Origin: Chamaecyparis obtusa
Lineage: Eukaryota; Streptophyta; Pinopsida; Cupressales; Cupressaceae
Assembly (NCBI GenBank): GCA_027943335.1
Contig: BSBK01006354.1
Location: 239,001 to 303,000, forward strand
DNA length: 64,000 nt
Direction: 5' to 3'
The position numbers were made by a program, and so were the translations under genes. Shown here piece after piece: positions 1 to 10,931 of the stretch. The first letter of the stretch is position 1. The number at the start of each line of letters is the position of its first letter. The notes beneath the pieces were generated by a model that worked only from the letters and a program-made list of their open reading frames with translations, ran no database searches and was not told the DNA's origin.

Positions 1-325
1 AAGTGTCGAGAGCGCATGCTAACAAATAGGAGTGCAAAGGCCTCAAGTAGCGCCTGTTTCCAGGTTTTCACCACTTGGAATCTTTTTTCATTTTTTGATT
101 TTTTTTTTTTTTTTTGTATTTTTGCTACCAAGGCGTCTGTTTCCAGGTTTTCACCAAGGCACTTTTTTGATTTTTTGAATTTTTTGCATTTTTTGTATTT
201 TTTCAGGGCTTTATATGCTTTTTAGGATTTTTTCAATGTCATATATCAATTTTTTTTTGAAATTTTTTTCAGGATCATAAAATATGTGCAAAGGATGCCC
301 CCAAATAGAATGGGCATCAAACTCC
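1..325 (-). repeat. 3'-terminal region shared by elements A and B
   Basis: Aligned by eye, this stretch repeats 9592-9925: the same sequence around the unit AGGCCTCAAGTAGCGCC, two copies of GGTTTTCACC, long T tracts, and the closing block CAAAGGATGCCCC...ATGGGCATCAA. In B the block lies directly downstream of the pol stop codon. Here it joins unrelated sequence at about 326, which marks the breakpoint between the shared 3' end and the replaced interior. Confidence 0.8.
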
Positions 326-1528
326 CAAGCAAGATCACATCGTGTAGTCCCAATGTCAAGCAATGTGGAGAACAAGAGGGATTAGCAAGCTGGTGACTGA
401 GATGGAGGAAAGGAGAATGAAGGCAAATGGAGGGAAGAAATTCTCAAGGTCAAACTCCTTAAGAGTACCCAAGCTAGGAAAAAATTATCATGCAAAGCAC
501 ATTTGGATAAGTAATGAAAGGCTAGCATGGGATAAGTCACAAAAGCATAAAGCAAAAGAAGGAAAGGATGCAGTCCAAAGAGGGTAGACATGTCAAGAGA
601 CTTCATAACATCGTATTTTACTCTTTTTATTAGATCAAGACCAAGGGGGAAAAGGATAGCGCAAGGCTAGAATGAATGGAGGAAAAATGAATATGAAGGT
701 TAAACATAAATGGAATGAAAGTAAGATCATCGTAAGATAGCTCACAAGATAGCCAAATGTTCGTGTATAGGTCAACATAGTTAAGATCAAAGAGAGAAGA
801 TGGAATGGATGAAATATGTAGAAGAACTATGCATGATGCCTGATTGCCAAGTTTTCATCATTGTACTTATCCAAGGCGCCACAAGGGAGTGGTTTTCACC
901 ATAGGATGAATTTATTTCTCTTTACTTGTTCTACTAACGCGTCTATTTCTAGGTTTTCACCAAGGTACATTTTTAATTTTTTAATTTTTTTTAATTTTTT
1001 CTTTTTCTTTTTTAATTTTTCTATTTTTTTAATTTTATTTTTTGGAAAAGGCAAGCTTTTTAGATAATGCTCCTTGAAAGGATAAACCATGATATGTCAA
1101 CAATTCAAAATGATATGCTCAAAGATGCTGATAGGGAAAGGAAAATGGAAGAGAAAAATAAAAGATAAGATTTTATGTAAAGCGAGTGAGGTTGGAAGAT
1201 AGGAGGAATAGGAAAATGAAGAAAAATGATAGAAGGTAGAAAGACAATGAATGGAAGGATTGTGAGAGGGTAGATGGAAAGGAAGGCAAGATCAACGTCA
1301 ACACACACCTTGAAGGGTGGCGAGAAGATGGAGAAAATGTGAATGAAGGAATATGAGAAGGAATATGGTGAATGTTTAGCAGAGGTTGCAGTTCAGGTGC
1401 ATGGAATGGAAGAATGTTTTTGGAAGAAGGTGAAGAAGCTTGAATGTAAACTTCACTTTTTGTTCAATACCAAACTCTTTCAAGAGAGATTTTAGAATCC
1501 ATATAGCCATATGCTTTTCATTTCTTTT
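326..1528 (-). other. Element A spacer, no gene recognised
   Basis: The plus strand is A/G-rich and low in complexity, and the short ORFs in it are compositional. At 870-1075 there is a second, degenerate copy of the GGTTTTCACC block with T tracts, like that at 50-225, so the 3' region was partly duplicated inside the element. No RNA gene or protein domain is visible. Confidence 0.5.
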
Positions 1529-3697
1529 TTATGATTTAGAGAGAATATCTTCAATGATGGATTTTGGAACCCATACTTGTCTTGTAGTTTTCTTCTTAGA
1601 TATCTTTTTTGACTTTATGCTTCCATGTCGATTAGAGTAGACATGGTGATCTTCTTTTTTTGATGCATTCTTGTATTGCTTATTTTTCTTGTATTGAGCA
1701 TTCAAGTTACTTCCAAAAGACTTGGGACTTGTGGAAGAAGAAGGAGGATATGACTGGTTTAGATGGGTGAGTGGATGAAATGGATTCAAGGGTATGCATC
1801 TATGTTGATCTTGAGGAAAGATAGGAGATGGAGGGACATAAGGACCCAAGATGGATGATGAATTAGGAGAGTTGGGAGGTGAAAGTGAAGGGACATAAGG
1901 ACCCAAGATGGAAGGCAGACGTGAAGCCCTTAGCAGTGGTGGGAGAGGTCCAAGGATGGAAGTGGAAGATGCAAAAGGATAATCAATAGTTTCATCAACA
2001 TCTATATGAGAACCAAAGACATCAACATCTTTAGAGTGAGCATTAGGATTTGCAATAGGATCATGAACATCTTGAATAAGAGAAACTTCTTTGATAGGAT
2101 TGTTCAGAGCTTGCAAAGACTCAGGAAGAGTAGAAAGCGGAAGTGAACATGGAATGGTAGAACAAGAAGATGGAAGACTTTGATCTTGACAAGGATCTTT
2201 GGATAGCGTAAGCGTATCATTTTGCTTTGGATTTTTAATAGGCTTAACATTGGAAGTAATAACACCATTTTTAATAACCTTAATGGAAGTATCATCTTTG
2301 GAAAGCACAAGTGTAGTAAGGTTATTTTATTTATCAATAAGCTCAACGGTGTGATTAGTAGCTTGATCTTGCTTAGGAGAAGATTTAAGACATGGTGGAA
2401 TGAATGAGGAAGGGCATAAAGAATCAAAAGAACCATGAAATGAATGAGAGATATTATGAACATGATTGGATGACATGGAGGGTTTTTTATCTTGATCTTT
2501 CTTTATATTTTTTTCTTTATCATTTTTAGAGTCCTCTTGACATGGAGCCACTTCTAAGGATAAGGAAGCAAGTTGGGATTGTATGGAAGACTTTGGAAGA
2601 GATGGTGAAGGACTAACTAAAGTAGGCATTATAATGCGTGAAGACTTAGGCTCTTCAGGTTTAGCATTATTGAAAGTATTCGCAACCAAGTGAAGGTTAG
2701 CTTGAGTTTCTTTAAGAGGTAGCCCTTGAGGATAACTATATGGAATCTCATGAAAAGCATTAGGACTTCTGTTGAATGAAGGATTTGTGAAAGATTCAGA
2801 AGCTTTAGTAGATGTATGGGTATTGGATGAAGTAGGGGATGGAAGGGAACCATCACAAGACAAAGGTTTAGCATTAACATGATCTTGCTTGAGAGTGCAA
2901 TCTTTATTTTCAGCATGAGAGTTCCTAGAGAAAGGATTCTTATAATATTTATGTTTCAAATCAGCACGGTGCATTTTATATTTCTCAACAGTAGTAGCTA
3001 GATTATAATCAAGGTATTGTTCACAAAAATCATCAAAGTTTCTTTCAAAATTTAAATCATACGGATCACCATCATGATCTTTCCAATACGAGGACCCATT
3101 TTCAGTAAGCACAAGGACATGACTAGGAGGACTCTTAGGAATAGAGGTGTCATAGGTATCACTACATTGTCCATCATCATAGTCATCATAGGTGGGTGCA
3201 TCACTTTTCATGGAAGAGGTATCATAAGGACTACCACGTTGCTCATTATGGTATGTCTTGTGAAGAGAAGTAAGACTCTTTGAAGAAGTAGAAGAAGAAT
3301 GAGATTGTGAAGAAGAGGAAATTGAAGACTTATTGTAGGAAGAGGACTTGGATAATGAGGAATTTGAATAATGTTTAGAAGAGTCATCATAAGATTTGGA
3401 AGATGAAAAATGTGAATAGTGTTTAGAAGAATTGTGATAAGATTTAGAAGATGAAGAATGATGAGAAGATTTAGAAGATGAAGAATATTTGGATGAGATC
3501 ATGAGTATGATTCTAGCAAAGGCATTTGATTTAATCGATTTTTCTTTTATTTTTGTCATAAATTCGTTACTCATGAGAATTTTGGAGGAACAACACTTTT
3601 TGAATATGTCAATGAGCTCAAGATCATCTATTCTTAATAAAGGTTCCAAAACTAGATATTTGAGATTCATGGTTCTAGAAGAAGAATAATCAAGCAT
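1529..3697 (-). pseudogene. Serine-rich retroelement ORF of unknown function, one in-frame stop
   Basis: A single minus-strand frame runs from ATG at 3697 to TAA at 1529-1531, about 722 codons. It is interrupted once by TAA at 2327-2329; the frame continues unchanged on both sides and the stop fits CAA to TAA. After ~70 residues of ordinary composition comes a region dominated by S, K, H and Y (roughly residues 70-165), then a segment rich in acidic and aromatic residues (around YDLNFERNFDDFCEQYL), then a polar proline/serine-rich part, and a basic end with QVWVPKSIIEDIL. No zinc knuckle, protease DSG/DGG, YVDD or integrase motif is seen. I do not recognise the family. Position between leader and 3' region suggests it takes the place of gag-pol. 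A structural, nucleic-acid-binding role is possible but unproven. Confidence 0.6.
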
Positions 3698-4557
3698 AAG
3701 AGCAACAGAAGAGATAAAATAGAAGAAAATAAACTAGATAATAAGAGGAAAATAATCAAGAAGAAGAGGAAGAAGAATTTTCCATGGGAATAGAAGACTT
3801 CAAAAGAACATGGAAAATGGAAAAGAAAGAAGAAGACTAAGATTCATCTTATGCAATTGATAGCATAACATTCATTGAGATGTTGAGCAACATGACAACA
3901 CCTAGGATCTAAGATCTGGACTGACCAAAGAAGACCAAGCTTCTAAGGAGAACTCACTATAGCAGGATGGAACTCAGTTTCAATATTCCAATTAGATCTT
4001 TCAAAAGATTTCACAATGATGATCAAGCACATAGAATAACAACTAGGGAGTTCAAGAAAATAGTCTTCAAGCAATGGGCAAGGGACAAAGCAACCTTGCA
4101 CATGAATAGAGATAGTGACTTAGTATTCTACTCCTTAAAGATTCTACTTGTGTATGTTCTTAAAAATGTTTTAGCAGGCACATAGAACACAACAACACCT
4201 TAACAAGTTGTCTACAAAGATATATGTGGCTTTCTAAAAGGAGTCCTCGATATACGCAAGATACGTGAGACCCAAATTCATAGATGAGAAGAATCTAAAA
4301 TCACACAACCGGGGGGAGACGGTAACCCAAATCTCCTCCTTCACTTCTCAAAGGTATAAAGTTCTTTGAGGCTTAGCCAAGAGTGATATCAAACTCAATT
4401 CCCAAGAGAGGTGTCTTTCAATTCACCATCCATTATTTATACTCTGTCGAAACATGGGAGTTAAGGTCATCCCTTGAGGTGGTGTGTCCCCAAGCAGGCC
4501 TTCTAAAAAAATAAAATTAAGTAATTCACTATCAAAAGTATTTAAAGCACTAAAGGT
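3698..4557 (-). other. Element A leader, ORF-proximal part, no gene recognised
   Basis: This lies between the serine-rich ORF and the satellite. It is A-rich near 3700-3850. A 72-codon plus-strand ORF at 3967-4185 resembles nothing and is antisense to the element. It is probably transcribed leader. Confidence 0.4.
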
Positions 4558-4952
4558 GGAACACTTAACTCTTCAAGTAAATGTGAAGTGAGTCCAAAAG
4601 TGGAACATTTAACTCTTCAAGTGAATGTGAAGCGAGTCCAAAAGTGAAACATTTAACTCTTCAAGTGAATGTGAAGTGAGTCCAAAAGTGAAACATTTAA
4701 CTTTTCAAGTGAATGTGAAGTGAGTCCACAAGGTGGAACATTTAACTCCTCACACAAACTCAAAGTGAGTCCAAAAGTGTAACATTTAACTCCTCACACA
4801 AACTCAAAGTGAGTCCAAAAGTGGAACATTTAACTCCTCACACAAACTCAAAGTGAGTCCAAAAGTAAAATATTTAATTCCTCACACAAACTCAAACTGA
4901 GTCCAAAAGTGAAACATTTAATTCCTCACACAAACTCAAAGTGAGTCCACAC
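4558..4952. repeat. 44-bp tandem satellite in element A leader, nine copies in two subtypes
   Basis: Nine units of about 44 bp sit head to tail, each with the frame RAACATTTAACTC...GTGAGTCCAAAAGT. The first four carry a middle segment like TTCAAGTGAATGTGAAG; the last five carry CTCACACAAACTCAAAG instead. Each subtype is contiguous, as expected from two rounds of local amplification. Two degenerate units recur near 5190-5270. Spacing is uniform with no unrelated spacers, so it is not a CRISPR array. Confidence 0.9.
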
Positions 4953-5750
4953 CTTAGAAAACTAATGAGATCAAGAAAGCATAAAAAGGGGGAAACTTTG
5001 TGGAACACTTAACACTCTTTTCAAGTAGACCCCTCCCTTATGTATGAATGTTGACCTTGCATCCAAAAGGTGGAAATGAGGGGTGATTAGAAATAAGCGA
5101 GTCCAACAACCCAATTTAGCTAACAAGATCAATCAAAAGTACTCCAAAATTGCTTATCAATACTACTCACAAATGACAAAGGGTTGAATTAATGAAATAT
5201 TTAACTTTCCAAGCAAACATAGAGTGAGTCCACAAAGTGGTGAATTTAACTCCCTATATAAACAAGGAATGAATCCATGCCCTCAATCACTCAATGAGAT
5301 ATTTGATATTGGAACCAAGAATTACTTAAGGTTTAAACACAAGCATTCACTTACATAAACTTGTAAAAACAAATCTATGTTCTTTCATTTTCCATTAAGA
5401 GCATCAATTGAAATGTGTTATATGAAAGCATGCAAACACTCAAGCCAAACACATGAGAGGTTCAATTTTAATCCCAAAATCCAAATGTTGTAGAGATGGA
5501 ACAAAGTACCTCAAGTCCAACGCTTTGTTTTAAAGATTTTCCATGAAAGCAAGAGCACCTCAAAAAATTCTAAATTTTTTATTGAAGCTTCTCTAATATG
5601 TCGCCAACCTCCACAAAAATTTTCAGACCAAAACACCAAGCCGTTTGAGAGATATGATCAAATCATTCAAATCTAGGGTTTTCCATATCCAAACAAATCT
5701 GCACAAGGGTTAGCTCCAAAAATAATCAAAACCAACATGCAAGAAGTGGG
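4953..5750 (-). other. Element A leader, LTR-proximal part, no gene recognised
   Basis: AT-rich leader with two decayed relatives of the 44-bp unit near 5190-5270. No ORF of note is present. It does not visibly match the leader of element B except at the primer site. Confidence 0.4.
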
Positions 5751-5751
5751 T

Positions 5752-5771
5752 TGCTCCATGGTGGGCGCCAA
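5752..5771 (-). other. Primer binding site of element A
   Basis: On the minus strand the LTR is followed after a few T by TTGGCGCCCACCATGGAGC. TGGCGCC is the complement of a tRNA 3' end reading GGCGCCA, a primer class used by many plant Ty3/gypsy elements. Element B has the same site at 20382-20400 with CCGTGGGGC in the distal half. Assignment to a particular tRNA is not attempted. Confidence 0.7.
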
Positions 5772-5774
5772 AAA

Positions 5775-6851
5775 TGTATGGTGAAAATGTGACCACACTT
5801 CTATGAATCCTTACATGTAAGAAAACTCAACAATGAGCCCTCACAAATCGATCCATAGCTCTTTATGCATGGAGTTGCAAGATTTGTAAAATTGCTCTCA
5901 GCTAGAGCTATAAACTCATGACCTTGCTAGTCAACCACACAATGAGAGATTCCAAATCAAAGACAAGGGCAAAAATGCCAATATCTCCAATGAAATCAAT
6001 ATGGATGCAATGCAATGCAAACTAATCTATGAGAATGAAAGATGCAAGCTATGCTATGAAAAGAAAATACAAGTGTTACAGATCCTCCTATTAAGCTATG
6101 TGAGATTAATCTATTGCATAAAAGAAATCTATACTAAAAATGCTATGATTATGCAACTATGATGTAAGAAAATAAGCTAAATGAAATGCAACAACAATGT
6201 TTTCAAAGCTTGAATGCAAGAATATTTTCAAAGAGCTCCGAATGACCTAGAAAACCTGCAGCATAACATTAGCATAAAAACCTAAGATATGAAAATGAAG
6301 GAGAGAGCTTTCCTTTTATAAGAAATGAGATGAAAATGGACCATTGAGATTAAGAGGCAAAAGACTTAATCAACGGTGGAGAAAAATAGAAGCTTGATCC
6401 TTGTGCACAAATATCCTCCAATAGGAAAATAGGAGTTGACTTTAGTGTCTATATGAGACAAAAAAATACTTTTTCTCTTTTTATAAAATAAGAATAATAC
6501 TTTATTTGTGCAACATAGGATAAAAAGAAAAGGTGGGGGCTTTTTATTTAAATAAAAGGGGAGGAAATTCTTTTTAATTAAATAAAAGCTTAGGATAAAA
6601 TGATTTTATTATTTAATTAAAAGAGATTTTTAATTAATTAAAAGGGAGCATATTCTCTTAATTAAATAAGATTTTTTTTTTCTCTTTTAAATTAAATAAG
6701 GCTCAAACCTTAAGAAATATTGAATTGATTATGATTTGATCAAGGAAATTGATATAATTGATATTGTTGATATTTGAAAATATTGCTTTAAGGATTTGAC
6801 AAATTGTTAAAAGGGGCCCAAAGTCTAGGCGACCATTTTAGGGTGCATACA
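5775..6851 (-). repeat. 5' LTR of element A
   Basis: On the plus strand it runs from TGTATGGTG to GGGTGCATACA (TG...CA), about 1077 bp. It shares long blocks with the element B LTR: the GAATCCTTACATG start region, CTCTTTATGCATGGAGTTGC, the A/T-rich middle and the terminal GGGCCCAAAGTCTAGG...GGGTGCATACA. On the minus strand a TATA box (CTTATAAAAG near 6310-6325) is followed by an AGCTCTC motif, a likely RNA polymerase II promoter. Confidence 0.8.
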
Positions 6852-8184
6852 GCTGCGACAAGAGGTGTTATGCTGGGGCACGGTCTTTTGCGATCTTTTA
6901 TTTCTATCTGTGAGTTAGTCAGACATGACCCTTGCACGTTTCACTTGTAATCTTTTGGGTTACTTGGTGTACTTGGGAAATGTCATTTGTTTGTGGGTTC
7001 CTTCACATCGTTTACACCATGTGTCCTTCGGGGTGCATGTGTGATGCTGGGGCAATCCTTGCGTGTCTTTTTTGCATCAGTCCTATGCAACGCTAGTGAC
7101 ATGACCTCACATTCCTAGTAATTATGGTTTGTTCCTTTTGTTGCTATATCAAAATAAGTGCTCAAAACTACATGGTGGTGTTCCCTCAGAACATCCCGTG
7201 CTCTAGCTTCATGAAACATCCTCCACCCATTCAAAACATCTGAACAAATCTCCCATCATCCCTATCCAGTATCAAAGCATCATCCCAAAAAGAAAACCCC
7301 CCAAGAGCTTCTCTCTCACATCTCCCCCACTTTCTTGATCGTTGGATTGTTATTGTGCAAATATCCCCCTTCACCTGTCATCCCCTCCCTCCCTCAGCGA
7401 GGTTGCAGTCAGGCAATGATATGTTGTGCCATTCTATACACCTCACCCTCACACTCTCATCTGCATTCAGATTCTCTCATTCACCTTCCTAACATGCATG
7501 CATTTCATTTCCCACCCCTACCCTAGGATGCACTATGTCATCTCATCCTATGTTCATTCATTCTCTTGCATTAATTAGATCCATTTCATATCATTTGCAT
7601 CTTGCATTGTTAGGGTGCATTTTAGATCCATTTCCCATCTCATTTTAGATTCATTTTAATCTTGCATTGTTAGGGTGTAGTTTAGATTCATTCAACTCTC
7701 ATCTTAGATTCATTCGCATTTCATTTTAATCTTGCATTGTTAGGGTTCATTTTAGGTTTGTATCATATCATTTACCACCTCATTCCTAGGTTCATTTTAA
7801 TCTTGCATTGTTAAGGTTCATTTCTTATCTTTCATTAAGTTGTCTTAGATCCATTAGGTTCATTTTTTAGTCTTGCATTGTTAAGTCATTTTTTATCTTG
7901 CATTGTTAAAACATGTTACATATCCATAAACATATGCATGTCATCATAATATACATGCATCACATAGCAAAAATATTTACATCGCATCCTGCATCCACAA
8001 ACTGTCAGCACATACATCTCATCTAAACATTTCATAATGCATTTCACATAAGAATCACATCTTGCATCACACACATGTCAGTCTCATAGCATATAAAAAT
8101 CACATCACATCCTGCATCATCCATGTCAGTGCTTCATATGCATCCATACATTCATACATTACACATCATATCCCACCTAGCTCA
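6852..8184. repeat. Spacer between elements A and B with degenerate tandem repeats
   Basis: No gene is visible. From about 7590 to 7920 the motif TCTTGCATTGTTAGGGT and variants recurs every 60-80 bp, joined by TTCATTTTAGATTCATT-like sequence, so this is a decayed minisatellite. At 7930-8180 CATCACAT-type simple sequence dominates. The region flanks the microsatellite into which element B inserted and may belong to an older repeat. Confidence 0.5.
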
Positions 8185-8236
8185 TTATATATATATATAT
8201 ATATATGTATGTATATGTATATGTATATGTATATAT
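8185..8236. repeat. (AT)n / (ATGT)n microsatellite, left flank of element B
   Basis: An AT run grading into GTATAT repeats directly abuts the truncated LTR at 8237. A much longer (TA)n lies at the other end of the element (21420-21517), so B probably inserted into one TA microsatellite. Confidence 0.85.
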
Positions 8237-8832
8237 GAAAGTAGTGCACTTCTATGAATTCTTACATGCAAGGAAACTCAAGAATGAGCCCTCACAAATT
8301 GATCCATAGCTCTTTATGCATGGAGTTGCAAGATTATGAGTTTGCTCTCAGCTAGAGTTATTGAGCTTGTGACCTTGCTTGTCAACCATACAATGAGAGA
8401 TTCAAAGGAGGACAAAGGCAAGAGTGCCAATATCTCCAAAGAATAAAATGGAAATGCAATGCAATGCAAGCTAAGAATGAGAATGCAAATGTGCAAGCTA
8501 TGCTATGAAAATGGAAGTACAAACTAAGCAATGAAATAGAAATAGCAATGGATTACAATTCTCCTAATTAAGCTATGTGAAGCTAATCTATTGCATAAAA
8601 TGAAACTAAGCTATGAAATGAAGCTATGGATGCTATGATAATGTAAGAAATGAAGTCTAACTATGAAGCAATGAGGAAATCCAAGAAGAGTTTGATGTAG
8701 CAATGATCTCCAAAAGCTCCAAATGCACCTAGAAAACCTGCAACATAACAATAGCATGAAAGAGATGGATATGCAAATGAAAGAGAGAGCTCTCCTTTTA
8801 TAAGAAATGCAAAGGAATGGACCATGGAGATA
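8237..8832 (-). repeat. Truncated 3' LTR of element B
   Basis: Matches 20413-21007 of the intact LTR at roughly 96% by eye. About ten bases at the outer end are gone, and the inner ~410 bp of the LTR (the part matching 21008-21419) are missing together with the expected polypurine tract, so a deletion joined the LTR to internal sequence near 8832. The TATA-box region is retained. Confidence 0.85.
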
Positions 8833-9591
8833 ATTATCATCATCGAGCATTATTGTAAGATCATACAATGCACACTAGCATAACTATGTGGATATGAATA
8901 TGATCTTTATCAGATAGAAATGTGGAAATCTCACCTAGACATCAAAGACATGTAGGTCAAGATGACTAATGCAGTGAGATTACCTAAGTTTGATATGGCA
9001 AGATTATGCTTGTATCAAGACACATGAAATTCAGGATAGCTAGAAGCATGCACTCGCAAAACAGTCAAGGATAATACCTTGTCAATCCATAGTGTCAAGT
9101 AAGACCAGCATAAATGCTCATGATAGTTAGGACCAACAAAATATACCCACAATCAGATAAAGAAATAAAACATGTTCTCATACCCTTAGTCTTCTAGCTA
9201 TGCATCATCGAAAACTTCTCAGGGAGAGACCACTTATCAAAGAAATCCTCATACATAGCACACAAAGAAAAATAAAGTCAACATATCTCAACGAGTTGAT
9301 TGTTTAAGTGCGTGTGTGTTGGTCAAAGAGTCAAACTCTGGTTATCACATTTGCCAATGAGAAATATCGCATCATACTAGACTGTTGGGTAAGACATCTG
9401 ATAAGTGTACTCGACGCAAAGGTAGTGTTGAAAAACACTGTTTGGGGTGGTGTTGAAAAACACCTATTTATGAAATGCCCCAAGAGACAAACGCACCTAA
9501 AGGACCTATGCTAACAGATATGCCCCCTAGACAAAAATAAAGATCAATTCCAGACCAAGTCAAATAAGGTCAAGGCATGATGGAGAAAGGT
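8833..9591 (-). other. Element B 3' untranslated region, no gene recognised
   Basis: AT-rich sequence between the LTR remnant and the block shared with element A. The only ORF above 60 codons (9308-9514, plus strand) shows no domain. The polypurine tract expected next to the LTR is absent because of the deletion. Confidence 0.5.
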
Positions 9592-9917
9592 TAAGTGTTG
9601 AGGATGCATGCTAAACAAATAGGAGTGCAAAGGCCTCAAGTAGCGCCCATTTCTAGGTTTTCACCACTTGGATTTTTATTGCAATTTTTTTTTTTTTCAT
9701 TTTTTAAAATTTTTTTTGCTACCAAGGCGCCTGTTTCCAGGTTTTCACCAAGGCACTTTTTCTTTTCTTTTTTTTGAATTTTTTCGCTATTTTTTTATTT
9801 TTTTGTATTTTTTCAGGACTATATATGCTTTTTAGGATTTTTAACAATATATCATTTTTTTGAATTTTTTCAAGATCAATAAGTATGTACAAAGGATGCC
9901 CCTAGACAGAATGGGCA
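9592..9917 (-). repeat. Conserved T-rich 3' block of element B
   Basis: Homologous to positions 1-325. It contains two copies of GGTTTTCACC, each near CAAGGCGCC or CAAGTAGCGCC, separated by poly-T, and it ends at the gag-pol stop. Minus-strand copies read GGTGAAAACC...GGCGCC, echoing sequence inside the pol linker at 13260-13290. Confidence 0.75.
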
Positions 9918-10928
9918 TCAATGATAGAACTTCTTCAGGTGCACAATGTTGATGGGCTTAGGGAGCTATTCTCCATCTTCATTTAACAGTAAATATGCAC
10001 CTGTACCAAAAGCCGCTATGATAATGCATGGTCCAAGCCAATTGGATTCGAACTTGCCCTTTTGTTCTCTGTTCTGTTGATTCTTGGGGTTCTCTCTCAA
10101 AACAAGATCACCTATCTGAAATTCCCTAGGGTGAACCTTCTTGTTGAATGCTTTGGACATACGCTTCTGGTATACTCTCATGTGATCAAAAGAAGCCTTA
10201 CGCTTCTCATCTAGAAGTTCTAGTTCTTGCAACCTCATGGCGCGGTAATCCTCATCTGTAATTAAACCTTTGAGTGAGACTCTAAGTGAAGGTATCTCTA
10301 CTTCTAAAGGCAACACTGCTTCAGTGCCATAGGTAAGGGCAAAAGGAGTGGCTCCTGTAGGTGTACGAATGCTTGTTCTGTAAGCCCATAGTGCTGGATT
10401 GATTTGCAAGTGCCAATCCCTACCATTCTTGTGCATTGTTCTATGAAGAATCTTAAGAATGGTTTTATTAGAGGCTTCTGCCTATCCATTTCCCTGTGGA
10501 AAATAGATGGAGGACCAATGTTGCTTAATTTTAAACTTCTTGCATAAATGTTTTAGGTCCTTGTTCTTGAATTGACCTCCATTATCAGTAATAATCTCAG
10601 AAGGTACTCCAAATCGGCAAATAATATGATTCAGGATAAAGAGTGAAATTGTTTTGCCTGAGGCAACAGAAAGAGGGACTGCCTCTACCCATTTTGTGAA
10701 ATAATCAGTAGCTGTGATGATAAACTTATGTCCACCTGATGAGTTGGGGTGAATTTTCCCAACAAGGTCAAAGGCCCAGCACTGAAATGGCCAATGAGAA
10801 ATAGAAGGAATTAGCTCTCTCCCTGGAGCGTGAATCAGGTTTCCATGTTTTTGACATTTCTCACAAGATTTAGAGAAAGCTACTACATCAGTTTGCATTG
10901 TGGGCCAGTAATACCCCGCCCTAAGCAA
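9918..10928 (-). pseudogene. Integrase region of element B
   Basis: H-H-C-C finger (HEGICGGHS just upstream; CEKCQKHG here), then the core Asp in FDLVGKI, the second Asp in TDNGGQF and the Glu directly after TAG 10482-10484, giving the D,D-35-E triad. The C-terminal part has PLEVEIPSLR, a GDLVLR motif and a final LKKFYH before TGA 9918-9920. Stops at 10482 and 9966 interrupt it. No chromodomain is seen, consistent with a non-chromovirus. It would insert cDNA into the genome. Confidence 0.9.
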
Positions 10929-10931
10929 CCT

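Larger units (their letters stand above)
1..6851 (-). mobile_element. Element A: non-autonomous Ty3/gypsy-type LTR retrotransposon (3' end outside window)
   Basis: Reading on the minus strand, this is an LTR (6851 to 5775), a TGGCGCC-type primer binding site, a long leader with a 44-bp satellite, a serine-rich ORF (3697-1529) and a 3' region. The last ~325 bp (positions 1-325) match 9592-9925 of element B closely, and the LTR matches the LTR of B over long stretches. No gag, protease, RT, RNase H or integrase is visible between the LTR and position 1, so A probably relied on enzymes from B-like elements (inference). The 3' LTR lies beyond the left edge. Confidence 0.75.

Noticed and set aside
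4558..4952. CRISPR-like regular repeats
   Set aside because: Units are contiguous without unrelated spacers, in a plant retroelement leader; it is a minisatellite.
7590..7920. Interstitial telomere repeats (GTTAGGGT)
   Set aside because: The heptamer occurs once per 60-80-bp unit rather than in tandem, so it belongs to a minisatellite.
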